64,000 nt of DNA from Subtercola lobariae. Lineage in GTDB: Bacteria; Actinomycetota; Actinomycetes; Actinomycetales; Microbacteriaceae. Numbering within the stretch: the first letter of the stretch is position 1; every line of letters begins with the position of its first letter. The stretch is from the NCBI RefSeq assembly GCF_014640255.1, contig NZ_BMGP01000001.1:310001-374000 (forward strand), written 5' to 3'. Positions 25,851 through 34,331 of the stretch are shown here, in pieces. The translations under genes were made by a program, and so were the position numbers. The notes under the pieces are model-generated. The model did not search any database and had not been told where the DNA came from. It worked only from the letters and a program-made list of their open reading frames with translations.

Positions 25851-27461
25851 TCAGGCGATCCCGGCTCGTGGTGGTGCGCTGCCGATGCGTGCTTTTTCAT
25901 CGAATCGGTAGGGGGTGGGTGGGTTGAGTCGGTCTGTTTGTTGGATGCATCTTCGTGGTGTCTGTGTTGGGTCGACCCATTTCGGGGGGATCATGTGTGG
26001 TACCCCGTATCGCATGACGAGTTTCCAGTCGGATTGGTGCAAATGCCGATGATGGAAGCTGCAGACGAGGGCGCCGTTGTTGATGTCGGTTCGGCCGGGG
26101 GCGTGGTTGTCGTGTTTCCATTCATCAACATGATGACTTTCGCAGAACGAGGGTGGCCGGTCGCAGCCGGGCCAGACGCAGCCGCCGTCGCGGGCGGCTA
26201 ACGCCCGGTTTTGTGCGGCAGTGAAGTAGCGCCGGGTCTTGCCGTGCTGCAACACGTGGCCGTGCTGCCCGAACAGGGTGGTGATGACATCGCCGTGGCA
26301 GATCAGCTGTTCGACAACGGATGCGGGTACGGATTCGTCGATGCCGTCGACCCAGCCGACGCCGCGGCCGGCGATGATGTCTTCGAGGGTCGCATGAACG
26401 TTGATCGTGGGTGCGGCACCGTTGATGACCGGCATGCCCGGTAGCCCTGAGCTTTTCCGTGCAAGCTCGGTGTAGAAGTCCACCCGCCGTTTCGACAGCG
26501 TACGAGTATCAACGTTCTGACCTTCCGGTGTTTCCAGCCCACCGAGAAACTCTGGTTCGGCGGCAGCCCCGCCAGCCTCACCATGACCTTCAGCGGCAGC
26601 AACGTCGGCCTCGGCGTTACCTTGAGCGGTGGCGTCGTCGGTGTCGTTGCCGTTGGTGAAGGTGGGTGTGATGCGGGGGCTGAACGCGGCGTTGTCGATC
26701 GCTTTCCATACCGCGGCTTGGTCGGGGGTGAAGATCGCGACCATTTTGGTGTTCCCTGACCGCATTCGTGAGAACGTGAGGCCGCGTTGTTCTTCCAAAT
26801 CTGTGTAGCGGGGTTCAGCACCGTCGGGGTCGATGTTCTCCCGCACCCGTACAGCGAGCCCTTTGATTTGGTCGGCGGTGAACCCGAACCCGCCCACACT
26901 CATCCCGGCCTGCTCGACAAGCCGCACGGCGGCAGCGTGTACTTCGTCGGTGAGGGCGCCGCCGCTGATGTCGTCGAGCGGCCGGATGATCGCATCAGCA
27001 ACATCAACCCCGATCCGCCCTGAGGTGAGTGCTTCCCGTACGGGTTCGTATTTGCTTGGTAATGGTTGCCCGAGGAACGACTCCGAAACTCGTACCTGTT
27101 CCCCGAGCCGCACCCGCCCCCGGGCCGTTCTTATTGACACCGAGGTGACAGCGGCGATCATCGCGGCAGGAGAGCTGAAGTTGTTGCGCACCGTGAGCCC
27201 GTCGTTACCGAGGTCGTGTCGGCCGCGGTAGGCGATCTCAGCCGCGTACGAAACCCGTAACCCATCCACCAGCCGGCCCAACACCTCGACCGCTGCCAGA
27301 CCAGCCACCGCATCCTCATCGGCAAGCCCAGCGGGCGCGGCAGCCCGGAACCCCCCACACGAAGCCAACGCATCGACCGCAGCGTGCAAGGCCCCTTCCA
27401 ACCGCGCACCGGCTGACCCGGCTGATGCCGGGCCGGGAGCGGGGTTGGGGTTCACGTTCAT
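25851..27461 (-). CDS. DUF222 domain HNH endonuclease-like protein (13E12 repeat family)
   Basis: 536 residues. The N-terminal ~300 residues are the helical DUF222 domain (LVDGLRVSYAAEIAYRGRHD ... GNTKMVAIFTPDQAAVWKAI). The C-terminal HNH motif is complete: CVWPGCDRPPSFCESHHVDE, then INNGALVCSFHHRHLHQSDW. This family is multicopy in actinobacterial genomes, including the M. tuberculosis 13E12 repeats, and is probably mobile-element-associated; its biological role is unsettled. An extended -10 TGGTAGAAT ends 6 nt before the ATG, so the mRNA is probably leaderless. Confidence 0.88.
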   Translation of the reverse strand: MNVNPNPAPGPASAGSAGARLEGALHAAVDALASCGGFRAAAPAGLADEDAVAGLAAVEVLGRLVDGLRVSYAAEIAYRGRHDLGNDGLTVRNNFSSPAAMIAAVTSVSIRTARGRVRLGEQVRVSESFLGQPLPSKYEPVREALTSGRIGVDVADAIIRPLDDISGGALTDEVHAAAVRLVEQAGMSVGGFGFTADQIKGLAVRVRENIDPDGAEPRYTDLEEQRGLTFSRMRSGNTKMVAIFTPDQAAVWKAIDNAAFSPRITPTFTNGNDTDDATAQGNAEADVAAAEGHGEAGGAAAEPEFLGGLETPEGQNVDTRTLSKRRVDFYTELARKSSGLPGMPVINGAAPTINVHATLEDIIAGRGVGWVDGIDESVPASVVEQLICHGDVITTLFGQHGHVLQHGKTRRYFTAAQNRALAARDGGCVWPGCDRPPSFCESHHVDEWKHDNHAPGRTDINNGALVCSFHHRHLHQSDWKLVMRYGVPHMIPPKWVDPTQTPRRCIQQTDRLNPPTPYRFDEKARIGSAPPRAGIA

Positions 27462-27503
27462 AGAACGATTCTACCACAAACACGAGTAACACTCACTAAA
27501 ATT

Positions 27504-27659
27504 ATGGCCGAAACCACCGACACTCCGACCCGCACTGCCGCGCCCAAAGGGCTTGCCTTCAGATGGATGGGCCGGCTTCCGGAGACTGCCATTGATGGAT
27601 GGGCCGGCTTCCGGAGACTGCCATTGATGGATGGGCCGGATTCAGGAGACTGCCATTGA
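27504..27659 (+). CDS. Possible 51-residue ORF running into the 32-bp minisatellite
   Basis: Reads MAETTDTPTRTAAPKG and then the repeat-encoded GRLPETAIDGWAGF. It starts 42 nt from the divergent HNH gene behind a TAAAAT-like box. Its C-terminal half is just translated repeat, so it may be a small gene invaded by the repeat or a chance ORF. Confidence 0.2.
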   Translation: MAETTDTPTRTAAPKGLAFRWMGRLPETAIDGWAGFRRLPLMDGPDSGDCH

Positions 27660-27753
27660 TGGATGGGCCGGATTCAGGAGACTGCCATTGATGGATGGGC
27701 CGGCTCCAGCAGACTCCATTGATGGATGGACCCAGCTCCCGCAGACTGCCGAT
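27563..27753. repeat. 32-bp tandem repeat (minisatellite), about six units
   Basis: Units of ATGGATGGGCCGGCTTCCGG + AGACTGCCATTG start at 27563, 27595, 27627, 27659 and 27691 (31 bp), with a degenerate copy at ~27722. Units 1-2 carry CTTCCGG and units 3-4 carry ATTCAGG, showing duplication in pairs. The array fills the gap between the HNH gene and the histidine kinase; the rest of that 522-bp gap holds only the kinase promoter. Confidence 0.92.
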
Positions 27754-27898
27754 ACATGAATTGGCCGGTTCCAAGAGAAAACGTTTCGCCCGCCATGGCC
27801 GCACCCCCGAACAAAATCCCCTCCACCCCAATCCGAACGTCACCCCGGCTCCGAACCCAACAGCCACCCGAGCAACACCTTGCAAAATCGTGCAAACT

Positions 27899-27927
27899 TC
27901 ACTCCTGCACAGCCAGGTGCCTAGTAT
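27899..27927 (+). promoter_or_regulatory. Promoter of the histidine kinase gene
   Basis: TTCACT (27899-27904) and TAGTAT (27922-27927) with a 17-bp spacer give a predicted start near 27934 and a ~50-nt leader. Confidence 0.5.
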
Positions 27928-27943
27928 GAACACGTGGCTTCTG

Positions 27944-27956
27944 CCCTATTCGGGGG
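27944..27956 (+). promoter_or_regulatory. CCC-TATTC-GGGGG motif in the leader of the histidine kinase gene
   Basis: Matches the 23593-23605 motif at 12 of 13 positions. Located just after the predicted transcription start, so it could act as an operator or as a short 5' hairpin. Confidence 0.35.
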
Positions 27957-27983
27957 TGAACGGCAAAAGCACCGAAGGGTTTC

Positions 27984-29186
27984 ATGTCTCTGGCTCTACC
28001 AACCGACGTTGAGGGTGTCGTCACGAGCCGAGCCCTCGGCAAGGCCGCCATCTGGGTCAGCAGCGTTCTGCTCGCCGCAACCTTCATGTTGGTCATCGGT
28101 TACCGCGTCGCCGTTCCGCAGTCTGACATCGCCCTTGCCCTCGCCGGCCTCGCCATCACAGGCGTCGCCGTGGCTGCCGCCCTCATGCTCACCAACCGCA
28201 TCGGCATTTTCGCCCTCATGCTCGCGGCCGCAGCTGGTCTCTACCTCTTCACCTACGAAATCGGCACCGAGGTTCCAGACAGCTGGAAGTCTGACGCCGT
28301 TCTCTTCTCCTTCCCCAAAATCGCCATGACCGTGGTCGGCGTCGCCGGCCGCACCCTCGGCTCGGCCATTGCCCGCTGCGTCATCGGGTTCGTTCTCGCC
28401 TCCGTCGCCGTGCAATTCGCCGCCCACTTCGCCGGCATCGCCTTCGCTGTCGACATCCCTGCAATCGCAACCTGCGTCGGCCTCGTGCTTCTGCTGACGA
28501 CACTCTGGCTCGGCCGCCGTCATGCCATTCGCGGCGCCGCAACCATGCAGGCCGCAGCAGAAGTCGAAGAGCGGATGATCGAACGAACTCGCATCGCGTC
28601 TCGCGCCTCGGCCGCCCTGCACGACACCGTCTTGAACGACCTTCACGCGTTGACGCTCACGAACCCCGGCCCGCTCACCGTAGCCCACCGCGCGTTTCTC
28701 GCGAGGGATATTGCCGCGCTAGCCCACCCCGGCCTCCTCGTCGACGAGGCCATGCTCAAAGTTCGGGCAAGTGGTGAGGCCATTGTGACCTCTGGCCTCG
28801 CCCCGATCATCCAGTCGGCCAGATCTCGTGGCCTCAAAGTCACCATCAGCGGCGACCCCGGCATTCTCTCTGAGCTCACCCCGAACGTCATCGCCGAAAT
28901 CGTGAAGGCCATCGACCAGTCACTCGTCAACGTGAGCAAACACGCCAACACCGATGTGGCCGAACTTGCCGTGGTCGCCGGAGTCGACACCATCAACGTG
29001 GTCGTCAGCGACTCGGGCACGGGCTTCGACCCCAAGCGGGTCGACGAGCAGCGCATCGGTCTTCGCGTTTCGGTGCGTCAGCGCATCGAAGGCCTCGGCG
29101 GAACCGTCAAGATCTGGTCGACTCCCGGCGCAGGCACCGCAGTTCTCATGTCGGTTCCGCGCACCACCTACGAGTTGGTGAGCTGA
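27984..29186 (+). CDS. Sensor histidine kinase (NarL/LuxR-partner type)
   Basis: 400 residues. About six N-terminal membrane helices (residues ~20-180) lead to a coiled linker and a dimerisation/phosphoacceptor segment RASAALHDTVLNDLHAL (His followed by Asp, as in HisKA_3 kinases). The ATPase domain has the N box QSLVNVSKHAN and the G box VSDSGTGFDPKRV, then GLRVSVRQRIEGLGG. Its likely partner is the LuxR-type regulator at 23628. The stop is 2 nt before the next gene, giving a two-gene operon. Confidence 0.85.
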   Translation: MSLALPTDVEGVVTSRALGKAAIWVSSVLLAATFMLVIGYRVAVPQSDIALALAGLAITGVAVAAALMLTNRIGIFALMLAAAAGLYLFTYEIGTEVPDSWKSDAVLFSFPKIAMTVVGVAGRTLGSAIARCVIGFVLASVAVQFAAHFAGIAFAVDIPAIATCVGLVLLLTTLWLGRRHAIRGAATMQAAAEVEERMIERTRIASRASAALHDTVLNDLHALTLTNPGPLTVAHRAFLARDIAALAHPGLLVDEAMLKVRASGEAIVTSGLAPIIQSARSRGLKVTISGDPGILSELTPNVIAEIVKAIDQSLVNVSKHANTDVAELAVVAGVDTINVVVSDSGTGFDPKRVDEQRIGLRVSVRQRIEGLGGTVKIWSTPGAGTAVLMSVPRTTYELVS

Positions 29187-29188
29187 CC

Positions 29189-30334
29189 ATGTCTCCGCCG
29201 CTCGCTCAAGCTCCGCCCGTCACCGCCGCGACACTTCGGCGCCGCGAGACCGCCCAGCAGATCGACCCGTTGAGTGGCATCACCGCGCGCATCTTCGTGT
29301 TCGTGGTCGGTGTCATCAGCCTCGCCACCGCCGTCACCCTCGCCTTCAGTAATGCGAACGAGGTGGGCCGGCCGGGCATCCAAGTTCTCGCGATTGTCAT
29401 TCTTGCGGCAGCCTACGTCTACTTCGTTTGGGCGGCTGAGCCCTACCGTCGCCGCGTCACGGCTCGCTCGTTCACCATCGTGTTCGCTGCCGTTCTGCTT
29501 GCCAGCCTCATCGACACTCTGAGCCAGCTCGGCTCAGACACACTTATCAGAAACGACTGGGGCCCCATCTGCATCGCCCTTGTTCTCATGCTCGCCGGCC
29601 CGTACCGCCCACCGCTCGACATTGTGGGCTACACCCTCATCAGCCTGATTGTGATCAGCCTCACCACCGCCATCGAAATCATTGCCCGCAATGGCACCAT
29701 GACCTTCATCTCGCTGACCATCGCCGGCACCCCAGCCTTTGCCCTCGGCGTGGGTTCGGCCATCTACTCGCACTACCTCATCTCTGGGTTGCGAGCCGAT
29801 CGCGTGGCCGCCGCCGAACTGCGCGAACACCGTGAACTCGCCGATCGCCGCGAAGCCATCGAAGAGTTTCTCGGTCACGACATCAAGGCCCTTCGAAGCG
29901 ATGTGCTGCCCTACTTCAGAACCGTGAAGACTCAGGATGCCCTGACCCTCGCCAACATCGACCGAGCCGCCGAACTGCAAACCAAGCTGCGAGCGTCTCT
30001 CGTTTCGAATCTGTCGGCCGAGCCCCTCTCTGAAGTCGTCGGGCGCCTCGATGACCCAGAACACCTCTCCCGCCGCCTGAGCGAACCGCAACGCACCGCA
30101 CTTCGCGCCGTGCTTGCCTTTCTCGCGGAACAGCCCACGGTGCGGCGCAAAGACATCACCCTCAGGTTCGAGGCGACGGTGTCGGGCTGTCGAGGCACCC
30201 TCGCCTGCGCCGTTTCCAGCGATCGAACGATCGGTTTTCGCGCTACCCCCTTTGTGGGGCTCATTCAGCTCGCGTTCGCTAATGTGACCGACTCTGTCTC
30301 GTCTGAAGCGGTCTCAATCGCGTTTGACTGCTGA
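29189..30334 (+). CDS. Histidine-kinase-like membrane protein without an ATP-binding domain
   Basis: 381 residues: about six membrane helices (residues ~28-205), then a cytoplasmic helical part HRELADRREAIEEFLGHDIK-ALR that resembles a HisKA dimerisation helix (H in GHDIKALR). The C-terminal region lacks recognisable N, G1 or G2 boxes, so it probably cannot bind ATP. It follows the kinase gene by 2 nt and is likely co-expressed, perhaps as a regulatory partner forming heterodimers. The function is inferred from architecture and position; it could simply be an unrelated sensor-like membrane protein. Confidence 0.65.
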   Translation: MSPPLAQAPPVTAATLRRRETAQQIDPLSGITARIFVFVVGVISLATAVTLAFSNANEVGRPGIQVLAIVILAAAYVYFVWAAEPYRRRVTARSFTIVFAAVLLASLIDTLSQLGSDTLIRNDWGPICIALVLMLAGPYRPPLDIVGYTLISLIVISLTTAIEIIARNGTMTFISLTIAGTPAFALGVGSAIYSHYLISGLRADRVAAAELREHRELADRREAIEEFLGHDIKALRSDVLPYFRTVKTQDALTLANIDRAAELQTKLRASLVSNLSAEPLSEVVGRLDDPEHLSRRLSEPQRTALRAVLAFLAEQPTVRRKDITLRFEATVSGCRGTLACAVSSDRTIGFRATPFVGLIQLAFANVTDSVSSEAVSIAFDC

Positions 30335-30392
30335 TCTCGTCACTATTGCGTTACATCGGCCCCCAAACCTCGACTTTGCCCCCCATATTGGG

Positions 30393-30420
30393 TTGATTTT
30401 CGACGCAAACCCCGGATAAT
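30393..30420 (+). promoter_or_regulatory. Promoter upstream of the Tat-exported protein gene
   Basis: TTGATT (30393-30398), 16-bp spacer, GATAAT (30415-30420) in an AT-richer 278-bp intergenic region. The predicted leader to GTG 30613 is about 190 nt and contains a small GCTCT...AGAGC hairpin near 30471-30494. Confidence 0.45.
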
Positions 30421-30612
30421 GCAATTTTTCTATCGGCAATTCGTCAGTTTCGCTTCTGTGGGCCACATTCGCTCTGCTAGCTTTCGTAGAGCAGCAACAT
30501 GCGACGGAGCAGCTTGTGGGGGAGAAGTGCCGCCGCCGCTTTGTAGATTCTTGTGTGCCTGCTTTGACTAACCCAGCACCGCCCAACGAACCTTCGAAGA
30601 AAGGCCACCACC

Positions 30613-31173
30613 GTGGAAGACCACAGCGCGTCGAACATCGACATCGAGACCACCGAGCCCACCACGAAGAAGGGCCTCACCCGCCGCCAGGTCGCCGTCG
30701 GCGCCGCATGGGCAGCCCCCGTCGTGGCACTCGCCGTCGCAACTCCGTTTGCGGCGGCGAGCGTCGTTTTCGATAGCCCAACGGCTTATGTGACTGGCAC
30801 GCTCACCGCTACAGGCACCAGCGCGACCGCACGAAGCGCAACATATAGCGGCGGTTCAATGACGTATAACAGCGCCGGCGTATCAGGCCAAGACTCAGGA
30901 AACCTGACTTTGACGGTGTACAACACCAAGCCAACAATCTGGACTACCACCATCAGCACGGCTGCCTATGTTTCGGCCGGGTGGACGTTGGTTTCGGCAA
31001 ACATCACCACTCAGACCTACGTCTTCGCTCACACCGCTGTCACGAACGGAGCCGTAGTGACCATGCCCTCCGTCGTTTGGAACGCCCCCAAAGGCAGCAC
31101 GAAGCCGGTGCTCGGCATCGATCTCGAATCGGACAACGACGACGTGTCTGCCCTCGGCTTGTCTCTAAGCTAG
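30613..31173 (+). CDS. Tat-exported surface protein of unknown function
   Basis: 186 residues from a GTG. An N-terminal twin-arginine signal TRRQVAVGAAWAAPVVALAV (residues ~24-45) with an ATPFAAAS cleavage region is followed by a ~130-residue Thr/Ser-rich, beta-looking domain (TGTLTATGTSATARSATYSG ... TLTVYNTKPTIWTTTISTAA). No family was recognised. It has its own promoter and a strong downstream hairpin, so it is monocistronic. It sits between the kinase pair and the polysaccharide locus and is probably a secreted or wall-associated protein. Confidence 0.75.
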   Translation: MEDHSASNIDIETTEPTTKKGLTRRQVAVGAAWAAPVVALAVATPFAAASVVFDSPTAYVTGTLTATGTSATARSATYSGGSMTYNSAGVSGQDSGNLTLTVYNTKPTIWTTTISTAAYVSAGWTLVSANITTQTYVFAHTAVTNGAVVTMPSVVWNAPKGSTKPVLGIDLESDNDDVSALGLSLS

Positions 31174-31201
31174 CCCGGTTCGCACCGTAGCAATCTATTC
31201 G

Positions 31202-31239
31202 AATGCGCTCCATCAATCGCCGGATTGTTGGAGCGCATT
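31202..31239. terminator. Hairpin terminator after the Tat-exported protein gene
   Basis: AATGCGCTCCA (31202-31212) pairs with TGGAGCGCATT (31229-31239), and CAATC/GATTG extend the stem inward around a GCCG loop. A short TTT follows. Confidence 0.75.
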
Positions 31240-31273
31240 TCCCGTATGTAGAGAACTGCGGATTCGCTCAGGA

Positions 31274-31303
31274 TTGAGCAAATCTGCACCGTTGACCTAG
31301 GCT
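31274..31303 (+). promoter_or_regulatory. Possible promoter at the head of the polysaccharide locus
   Basis: TTGAGC (31274-31279) and TAGGCT (31298-31303), 18-bp spacer, place the transcript start upstream of the AGGGGAG ribosome-binding site of the first kinase gene. Confidence 0.35.
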
Positions 31304-31335
31304 CTGTGGATAGCCGTCGTAGCAAGGGGAGTGTT

Positions 31336-32844
31336 TTGGAGCTATCTGACTATTTGCGTGTGCTTCGTGCACACTGGGTGGGGATTATCCTGATCACCGT
31401 TGTCGGTGCAGTCATCGCGTTCGGCTGGACTTTTACCCAGCCAAAGGTCTATTCGGCAAATTCGAGCGGAATTGTGTCGTTGGCTACCTCTGGAGATGTT
31501 GGGTCGAGTTCGGTGGCTGAATCTCTCTCGAAGTCAAAGGCGACTACTTATGTTAATGTTGGTGAATCTCGGGCCGTCGCTCAGCTCGTCATAGATTCGC
31601 TTGGGTTGAGCACGAGCCCCGAGAGCCTGGTGTCTCACGTCACGGTCACTAACGTCAAAGACACGCCGACCATCAATGTGAGCGCAACCGCGCCTACTGC
31701 AATCGGCGCCAAAGATTTGGCAGATGCCTGGATTACAGCGCTGGCGACTCAGATCAAGTCGATCGAGGCCCAGAGTGTTGTGGCTGATCCGGCGAACAAC
31801 AGCGGCAGCGACTCAATTTTTCTCGTGCCAGTAGAGTCGGCGATCGTCCCGTCCAGCCCAATCTCACCGAACGTGAAACTGGCCGTGGCCCTGGGTGCAC
31901 TCATCGGTCTCATCTTGGGCTTGGTTTACGCTGTGGTGCGCAATCTCCTCGATCGGCGAATTCGAACGGCCGAATCGATCGAGCGTCAATTCGGGCTTTC
32001 CGTGATCGGAAGTCTGCCGAAAGACAAGCGCCTCGATGATGACAACCGAATTGTGCCCGAGTCCGACACGACGGATTATTCAACTCAATCCAGTGGTCAC
32101 GCTTTACCCGAAGCCCTCCGAGAGTTGCGTACAAATCTTCAATTCATGAATGTGGATGACCCACCTCGAATCATCGTCGTCACGAGCCCGCTTCCCAATG
32201 ACGGAAAGAGCACGGTTACTGCGAACCTGGCAGTGACCCTCGCGGCCGCCGGCCAAAAGGTCATCGTAGTCGACGGAGACCTTCGTAAACCCTCGGTGAC
32301 ATCTGCCTTCGGCATCGTGCCCGGCGTTGGAATCACCGACCTGCTGATCGGAAAGGCGGAGATCCAAGATGTGCTCCAGCCCTGGGGCTCGTCGGGAAAT
32401 CTTCTGGTCTTGGGCGCGGGTTCGATCCCGCCAAACCCCAGCGAACTTCTGGGCTCGCAGGGAATGAATGTTCTGCTTCATGAGCTGGCGCGCGATGCGA
32501 TGGTTCTGGTGGACGCCCCACCTTTACTGCCAGTTACCGATGCCGCGGTGCTCGCAGCTCGCACCGATGGTGCACTCGTGGTCGTCTCGGCGGGAAAGAC
32601 AACGACAGACGAGTTGGGCAAGGCGCTCGCAAATATCGCGAAGACTTCAGGTAAAACTCTCGGCGTCATTCTAAACCGCGTTCCTACGAAGGGTGCGCTA
32701 GGCCGTGGCTACGGCTATTACTACGGTTCCTATTACGGCACAGACAAGAAGACAAAGCATGCTACGCCTCGCCTTGACCAAGAAGAGACGGCAGAAGTGG
32801 TAAACAACGTCGTGCCGATCCGCACCGGCACCGATTCGAACTGA
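31336..32844 (+). CDS. Wzc/CapAB-like polysaccharide copolymerase and tyrosine autokinase (copy 1)
   Basis: 502 residues from a TTG with AAGGGGAG 4 nt upstream (a GTG at 31306 would add ten residues); the second copy also uses TTG and begins with a similar LxLxDYLRxLR. A Wzz chain-length domain lies between two membrane helices (residues ~13-33 and ~180-205). The BY-kinase domain has Walker A PNDGKST (~residue 290), Walker A' VVDGDLRKPS and Walker B VLVDAPPLLPVTD. The C-terminus has a Tyr cluster GYGYYYGSYYGTD for autophosphorylation. It controls polymer length and export. Cognate phosphatases follow directly. Confidence 0.92.
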   Translation: MELSDYLRVLRAHWVGIILITVVGAVIAFGWTFTQPKVYSANSSGIVSLATSGDVGSSSVAESLSKSKATTYVNVGESRAVAQLVIDSLGLSTSPESLVSHVTVTNVKDTPTINVSATAPTAIGAKDLADAWITALATQIKSIEAQSVVADPANNSGSDSIFLVPVESAIVPSSPISPNVKLAVALGALIGLILGLVYAVVRNLLDRRIRTAESIERQFGLSVIGSLPKDKRLDDDNRIVPESDTTDYSTQSSGHALPEALRELRTNLQFMNVDDPPRIIVVTSPLPNDGKSTVTANLAVTLAAAGQKVIVVDGDLRKPSVTSAFGIVPGVGITDLLIGKAEIQDVLQPWGSSGNLLVLGAGSIPPNPSELLGSQGMNVLLHELARDAMVLVDAPPLLPVTDAAVLAARTDGALVVVSAGKTTTDELGKALANIAKTSGKTLGVILNRVPTKGALGRGYGYYYGSYYGTDKKTKHATPRLDQEETAEVVNNVVPIRTGTDSN

Positions 32845-32854
32845 GTTCTCGCCT

Positions 32855-33508
32855 ATGGGATCGCATTCGAGCCCCTCGTTGCCGCCCTCGTCTCGCCGAT
32901 CGTCGCGTCCGATTCCCGAAATCGTTCGCGCCGGTTCATTCACAATCCTTTTTGTTTGCACGGGCAATATTTGCCGTTCGCCCCTGGCGGAACGATTGCT
33001 GACCTCTAAGCTTGCGTCGCTCGGAGACGATGATCGCGGGTCGATTCGTGTCGAAAGCGCAGGTCTTCAAACCGCGAATGGCATCGCTATGGACGCGACT
33101 GCGGCTCGGGAGGGTCTGCGTCTGGGAGCTCAAACTTCTGGTGTGAAGAGCAGGGTACTTGATCGACCAATCAGTATGAAAGCCAACGTCCTTCTTACTA
33201 TGACCAGGGAACAGCAGATCGACCTCGTCAAGCGCTATCCAGTTCTGCTGCGCCGAACTTTCACCGTTCGGGAGTTTGCGCGCATCCTCTCTTTCGGGCC
33301 CAAGATCGAGGCTGAAAGTGAAACTATCGCCCGAAGAAGTATTCTCACCGTCGAGAAAGCATCGACTATTCGCTCTTCATTTGCGGTGCAAGCCATCGAC
33401 GATGATATTCCCGATCCCTATTGCAAAGGAGACGCGATGCATCGACACGTGGCCGACATGATTGAGATCGCTGTTTCAACGATGGTCAGCGAGATGTTTG
33501 CGATTTAG
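32855..33508 (+). CDS. Low-molecular-weight protein tyrosine phosphatase (copy 1)
   Basis: 217 residues with a ~27-residue basic/Ser leader before the core. The P-loop FVCTGNICRSPLAERLL contains the CX5R catalytic motif, and the general-acid loop is IPDPYCKGDAMH. It probably dephosphorylates the Tyr cluster of the Wzc-like kinase encoded 10 nt upstream. A weak TTVREFARIL-type stretch is shared with copy 2, marking a subfamily associated with actinobacterial capsule loci. Confidence 0.9.
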   Translation: MGSHSSPSLPPSSRRSSRPIPEIVRAGSFTILFVCTGNICRSPLAERLLTSKLASLGDDDRGSIRVESAGLQTANGIAMDATAAREGLRLGAQTSGVKSRVLDRPISMKANVLLTMTREQQIDLVKRYPVLLRRTFTVREFARILSFGPKIEAESETIARRSILTVEKASTIRSSFAVQAIDDDIPDPYCKGDAMHRHVADMIEIAVSTMVSEMFAI

Positions 33509-33590
33509 TCGTTGATAGGTCGTTCGGGGTGTCTCGATCTGTGGCTTATGCTTGCAGAAGCGTAAGTCTTGTGCCCGAAATGGGGGTAAT

Positions 33591-34211
33591 GTGCCGGATT
33601 TTTCAATTCTGACAGTGTGCTCCGGAAATATCATTCGTTCCCCCCTCACTGAGTTGATACTGAGATCGGAACTGGATCGTTCCGATGTCTTTTCGATTTC
33701 AAGTGCGGGCACGTTTGCTGGCGACGGCGATCTCATGACACCTGAAGCGGCCGAAATTGCACTCGCTCTTGGCCTCGACCCTTCTGCGCATCGTGCTAGG
33801 TACCTCGTCGAACCGTACATCGAGTCCGCGGATCTGATATTGGCACTTTCTCGAGCTCACCGAAGAGAGATCGTGCAGCTTGTGCCGAGAAAAGTGAATG
33901 TGACTTTCACTCTGCGAGAGTTTGCTCGGCTTGCTGCCCTCATCTCCGATGACGAGGTGACGAGGACGATCGAACCACTTTCGACGACGAGGGAGAGGCT
34001 AGTCGCGATTGTAAAACTGGTCACGACAAGGCGGGGCGCGGCCGGGCAAATTGAGATTCCGGCAGACGACGACGTTGTTGACCCGTATCGTCGCGGTGCA
34101 GAAATGTATTCAGAATCTCTGAGTCAACTCTCACCGGCCGCGAGCGACTCCGCCAAACTCCTCAGACAGGCCACCAAGAATCCGTCGATCGGGGCAAGGA
34201 TTTTACATTAG
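33591..34211 (+). CDS. Low-molecular-weight protein tyrosine phosphatase (copy 2)
   Basis: 206 residues from GTG 33591, which has GGGGG four bases upstream. The P-loop is LTVCSGNIIRSPLTELIL (CX5R intact, with Ile replacing the usual Cys before Arg), and the acid loop is DVVDPYRRG. It is clearly divergent from copy 1 but shares VTFTLREFARL. It lies just before the second Wzc-like kinase, so each kinase gene is flanked by a phosphatase. The leader contains CCCGAAATGGGGG (33574-33586), an inverted match to the CCC-N5-GGG motif family. Confidence 0.88.
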   Translation: MPDFSILTVCSGNIIRSPLTELILRSELDRSDVFSISSAGTFAGDGDLMTPEAAEIALALGLDPSAHRARYLVEPYIESADLILALSRAHRREIVQLVPRKVNVTFTLREFARLAALISDDEVTRTIEPLSTTRERLVAIVKLVTTRRGAAGQIEIPADDDVVDPYRRGAEMYSESLSQLSPAASDSAKLLRQATKNPSIGARILH

Positions 34212-34331
34212 GGGAGCAATTGATCGCTATTCGGTTGATCCTGTAACGCGTTGGAAACGAAATTACGTTTGAGTTGAGGTGCGGCAAAGTGAGCATCGCT
34301 ACTTTGAGGCAAACGATGGAAGGCAGAACAC

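Noticed and set aside
27563-27753. CRISPR array
   Set aside because: The 32-bp units are directly contiguous without spacers and no cas genes are nearby, so this is a minisatellite.
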